Shown: piece by piece, positions 61,102 through 64,000 of the stretch
How the letters are laid out: every line of letters begins with the position of its first letter
How positions within the stretch are numbered: the first letter of the stretch is position 1
From: Streptomyces sp. R21
GTDB lineage: Bacteria > Actinomycetota > Actinomycetes > Streptomycetales > Streptomycetaceae
NCBI RefSeq assembly: GCF_041051975.1
Contig: NZ_CP163435.1
Coordinates: forward strand, 3,348,001 to 3,412,000
Direction of reading: 5' to 3'
Length of the DNA: 64,000 nucleotides
Program-made: the position numbers and the translations under genes
Notes under the pieces: generated by a model
Told to the model about the DNA's origin: nothing
The model's database searches: none
Seen by the model: only the letters and a program-made list of their open reading frames with translations

Positions 61102-61739
61102 TCCGCGTGCTCGTCGCCGAGGACCAGTCCGCCGTACGCGCCGGGCTCGTCCTCATCCTGGGCAGCGTGCCCGACATCGAAGTGGTCGGGGAGGCGGCGG
61201 ACGGCGTGCAGGCGGTGGCGCTCGCCCGTGAACTGCGGCCGGATCTCGTCCTGATGGACATCCAGATGCCGCGCCTCGACGGGGTGTCCGCCACCCGGCA
61301 GGTCGTCGCCGAACGGCTCGCGGACGTGCTGGTGCTCACCACCTTCGACCTCGACGCGTACGTCTTCGGGGCGCTGCGCGCGGGCGCTTCGGGGTTCCTG
61401 CTCAAGAACACCGAGGCGAAGGACCTGATCGCCGCGGTGCGCACGGTCGCGCACGGCGAGGGGCTGATCGCCCCGGCCGTCACCCGGCGGCTGATCGCCG
61501 AGTTCGCGGCGCGGCCCGTGCGCGAACCGACCGCCGATCCGGCCGTCCTGGACGCGCTGACCCGGCGCGAGCGAGAGGTGCTGTCCTGCCTCGGGGAGGG
61601 GCTGTCCAACGCGGAGATCGCGGGACGGCTCGACATGGCTGAGGCGACGGTGAAGACGCACGTCAGCCGCCTGCTGGGAAAGCTGGAGCTGCGCAGCCGG
61701 GTCCAAGCGGCGGTACTGGCGCAGGAGTTGGGCGTCTGA
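61098..61739 (+). CDS. Response regulator, NarL/LuxR family
   Basis: 213 aa. Receiver domain with Asp54 in LVLMDIQMP as phosphorylation site, then a LuxR helix-turn-helix (LTRREREVLSCLGEGLSNAE, GRLDMAEATVKTHVSRLLGK). GTG 61098 overlaps the kinase stop. Cognate targets unknown; the chitinase gene downstream has its own promoter and is not obviously under its control. Confidence 0.94.
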   Translation: MIRVLVAEDQSAVRAGLVLILGSVPDIEVVGEAADGVQAVALARELRPDLVLMDIQMPRLDGVSATRQVVAERLADVLVLTTFDLDAYVFGALRAGASGFLLKNTEAKDLIAAVRTVAHGEGLIAPAVTRRLIAEFAARPVREPTADPAVLDALTRREREVLSCLGEGLSNAEIAGRLDMAEATVKTHVSRLLGKLELRSRVQAAVLAQELGV

Positions 61740-61780
61740 GGGACGCGCGAGCGGAGGCATGAGCGGGCACGCGAGAGCAG

Positions 61781-61822
61781 TGGTCCAGACCTATTGACCT
61801 ATGGTCTGGACCTTTCTATTCT
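61781..61822 (+). promoter_or_regulatory. Chitinase promoter with paired chi direct repeats
   Basis: TGGTCCAGACCT (61781-61792) and TGGTCTGGACCT (61802-61813), 10 of 12 alike, flank TTGACC (61794-61799). A 17-bp spacer leads to TATTCT (61817-61822). Such 12-bp repeats over the -35/-10 region are known to mediate chitin induction and glucose repression of streptomycete chitinase genes. Confidence 0.85.
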
Positions 61823-61896
61823 CGCGGCACGCACTGCGCTTTGGTCACCCGCTTTGGTCACCCCCGCCAGAAGACAAAAACATAAGGAGGCGCAGC

Positions 61897-63726
<1,830 letters not shown>

Positions 63727-63750
63727 AACAGCTCGCTAAGCAACATTGAC

Positions 63751-63781
63751 GCTCCCCCAGACTTCGTCCGGGGGGACCCCC
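63751..63781 (+). repeat. Common Streptomyces intergenic hairpin element
   Basis: GCTCCCCCAGACTTCGTCCG followed by GGGGGACCCCC forms a stem closed by a CTTCG loop with one mismatch. In my recollection this short element recurs after many Streptomyces genes. Here it sits 25 bp after the chitinase stop. Confidence 0.6.
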
Positions 63782-63784
63782 ACC

Positions 63785-63821
63785 CAGCGAGTGAATGTGG
63801 CTACGCCACATTCACTCGCTG
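63785..63821. terminator. Strong inverted repeat overlapping the DUF2550 stop codon
   Basis: Perfect arms of 16 bp (63785-63800 and 63806-63821), core AGCGAGTGAATGTGG, loop CTACG. The right arm is coding for the last residues of the DUF2550 protein and the loop contains its stop. It can terminate both convergent genes. Confidence 0.88.
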
Positions 63822-64000
63822 TCCGGGCGGGGCTGCTTCCAGCCACGCGAGGAAACCGGTCAGCGCGTCTTCGCTCATCGCCAGTTCGAGGCGCGTGCCC
63901 CGGTGGAGACAGACCAGGACGTTCGCGTCGGAGAGCAGCGCCAGCTCCTCCTCGCCCTCGGGGGCGCGGCGGCCCGCCACCTCGATCGCCGAGCGTTCCA
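63801..64000 (-). CDS. DUF2550 family protein, N-terminus outside window
   Basis: Only the last 66 codons are present; the gene begins beyond the right edge. The end ELALLSDANVLVCLHRGTRL, ELAMSEDALTGFLAWLEAAP and PGQRVNVA matches the C-terminus of DUF2550 proteins, which usually have an N-terminal membrane helix. In streptomycetes these genes commonly follow the ATP synthase operon. The stop codon lies within the loop of a terminator hairpin. Confidence 0.75.
   Translation of the reverse strand, partial: ERSAIEVAGRRAPEGEEELALLSDANVLVCLHRGTRLELAMSEDALTGFLAWLEAAPPGQRVNVA

Overview
The window is high-GC actinobacterial chromosome and almost certainly Streptomyces. It has strong third-position GC, GTG and TTG starts, a scy-filP polarisome pair, nucS, WhiJ-type regulator/DUF397 genes, DUF6114/DUF6230 genes, an SCO5389-family gene and a chitinase with the streptomycete chi direct repeats. 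From memory, the gene order follows the Streptomyces coelicolor SCO5426-to-SCO5375 interval in descending order. It looks like core chromosome with an accessory left end and one relocated cassette.

Layout. (1) 1-4.5 kb: a candidate immune or cell-death module. Two NB-ARC (NLR-like) ATPases flank a nucleoside phosphorylase-superfamily protein. The phosphorylase C-terminus and the N-terminus of the divergent NLR carry the same ~20-residue motif (16 of 20 identical), which resembles paired bacterial amyloid-signalling motifs. The second NLR overlaps the phosphorylase gene in the +1 frame. (2) 4.5-6.3 kb: a WhiJ-type set (RsbW-like ATPase, XRE-DUF5753 regulator, DUF397 protein) around a perfect operator-like palindrome. 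(3) 6.4-13.9 kb: a PPOX oxidoreductase, an XRE regulator, then central carbon genes pfkA, pta-ackA and pyk. (4) 13.9-19.1 kb: a coupled surface/membrane operon (DUF6230, DUF6114, Ser-rich secreted protein), a thioredoxin-TPR protein and a TetR regulator. (5) 19.2-25 kb: icmA under a 24-bp palindrome, a DUF3817 protein, a secreted protein, MarR, MFS, and a DUF5937 regulator that seems to start at ATC. (6) 25.1-29.9 kb: the csl cassette (GH6 glucanase, glxA, cslA) for a tip-localised beta-glucan. (7) 30-35 kb: thiamine-binding protein, a second DUF3817 protein, three AIM24 proteins in tandem, MarR and MFS. (8) 35.2-43.3 kb: meaB, a thiolase, methylmalonyl-CoA epimerase, then scy and filP. (9) 43.3-49.4 kb: two paralogous ABC-2 export pairs around a Kir-channel-like protein and an unassigned protein. 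(10) 49.4-55.8 kb: zinc-ribbon protein, luciferase-like oxidoreductase, SCO5389-family protein, nucS, a membrane-anchored STAND-like protein and a STAS protein. (11) 55.9-64 kb: 3-hydroxybutyryl-CoA dehydrogenase, TetR with a divergent ABC exporter, cobalamin adenosyltransferase, a two-component system, a chitinase and the end of a DUF2550 gene.

How the genes connect. IcmA, MeaB, epimerase and the adenosyltransferase together serve B12-dependent acyl-CoA mutases; the thiolase and hydroxybutyryl-CoA dehydrogenase belong to the same C4 acyl-CoA economy. Pfk, Pyk, Pta and AckA span lower glycolysis and acetyl-phosphate. CslA/GlxA/GH6 and Scy/FilP all act at the hyphal tip. No rRNA, tRNA, CRISPR array, insertion sequence or phage gene was seen.
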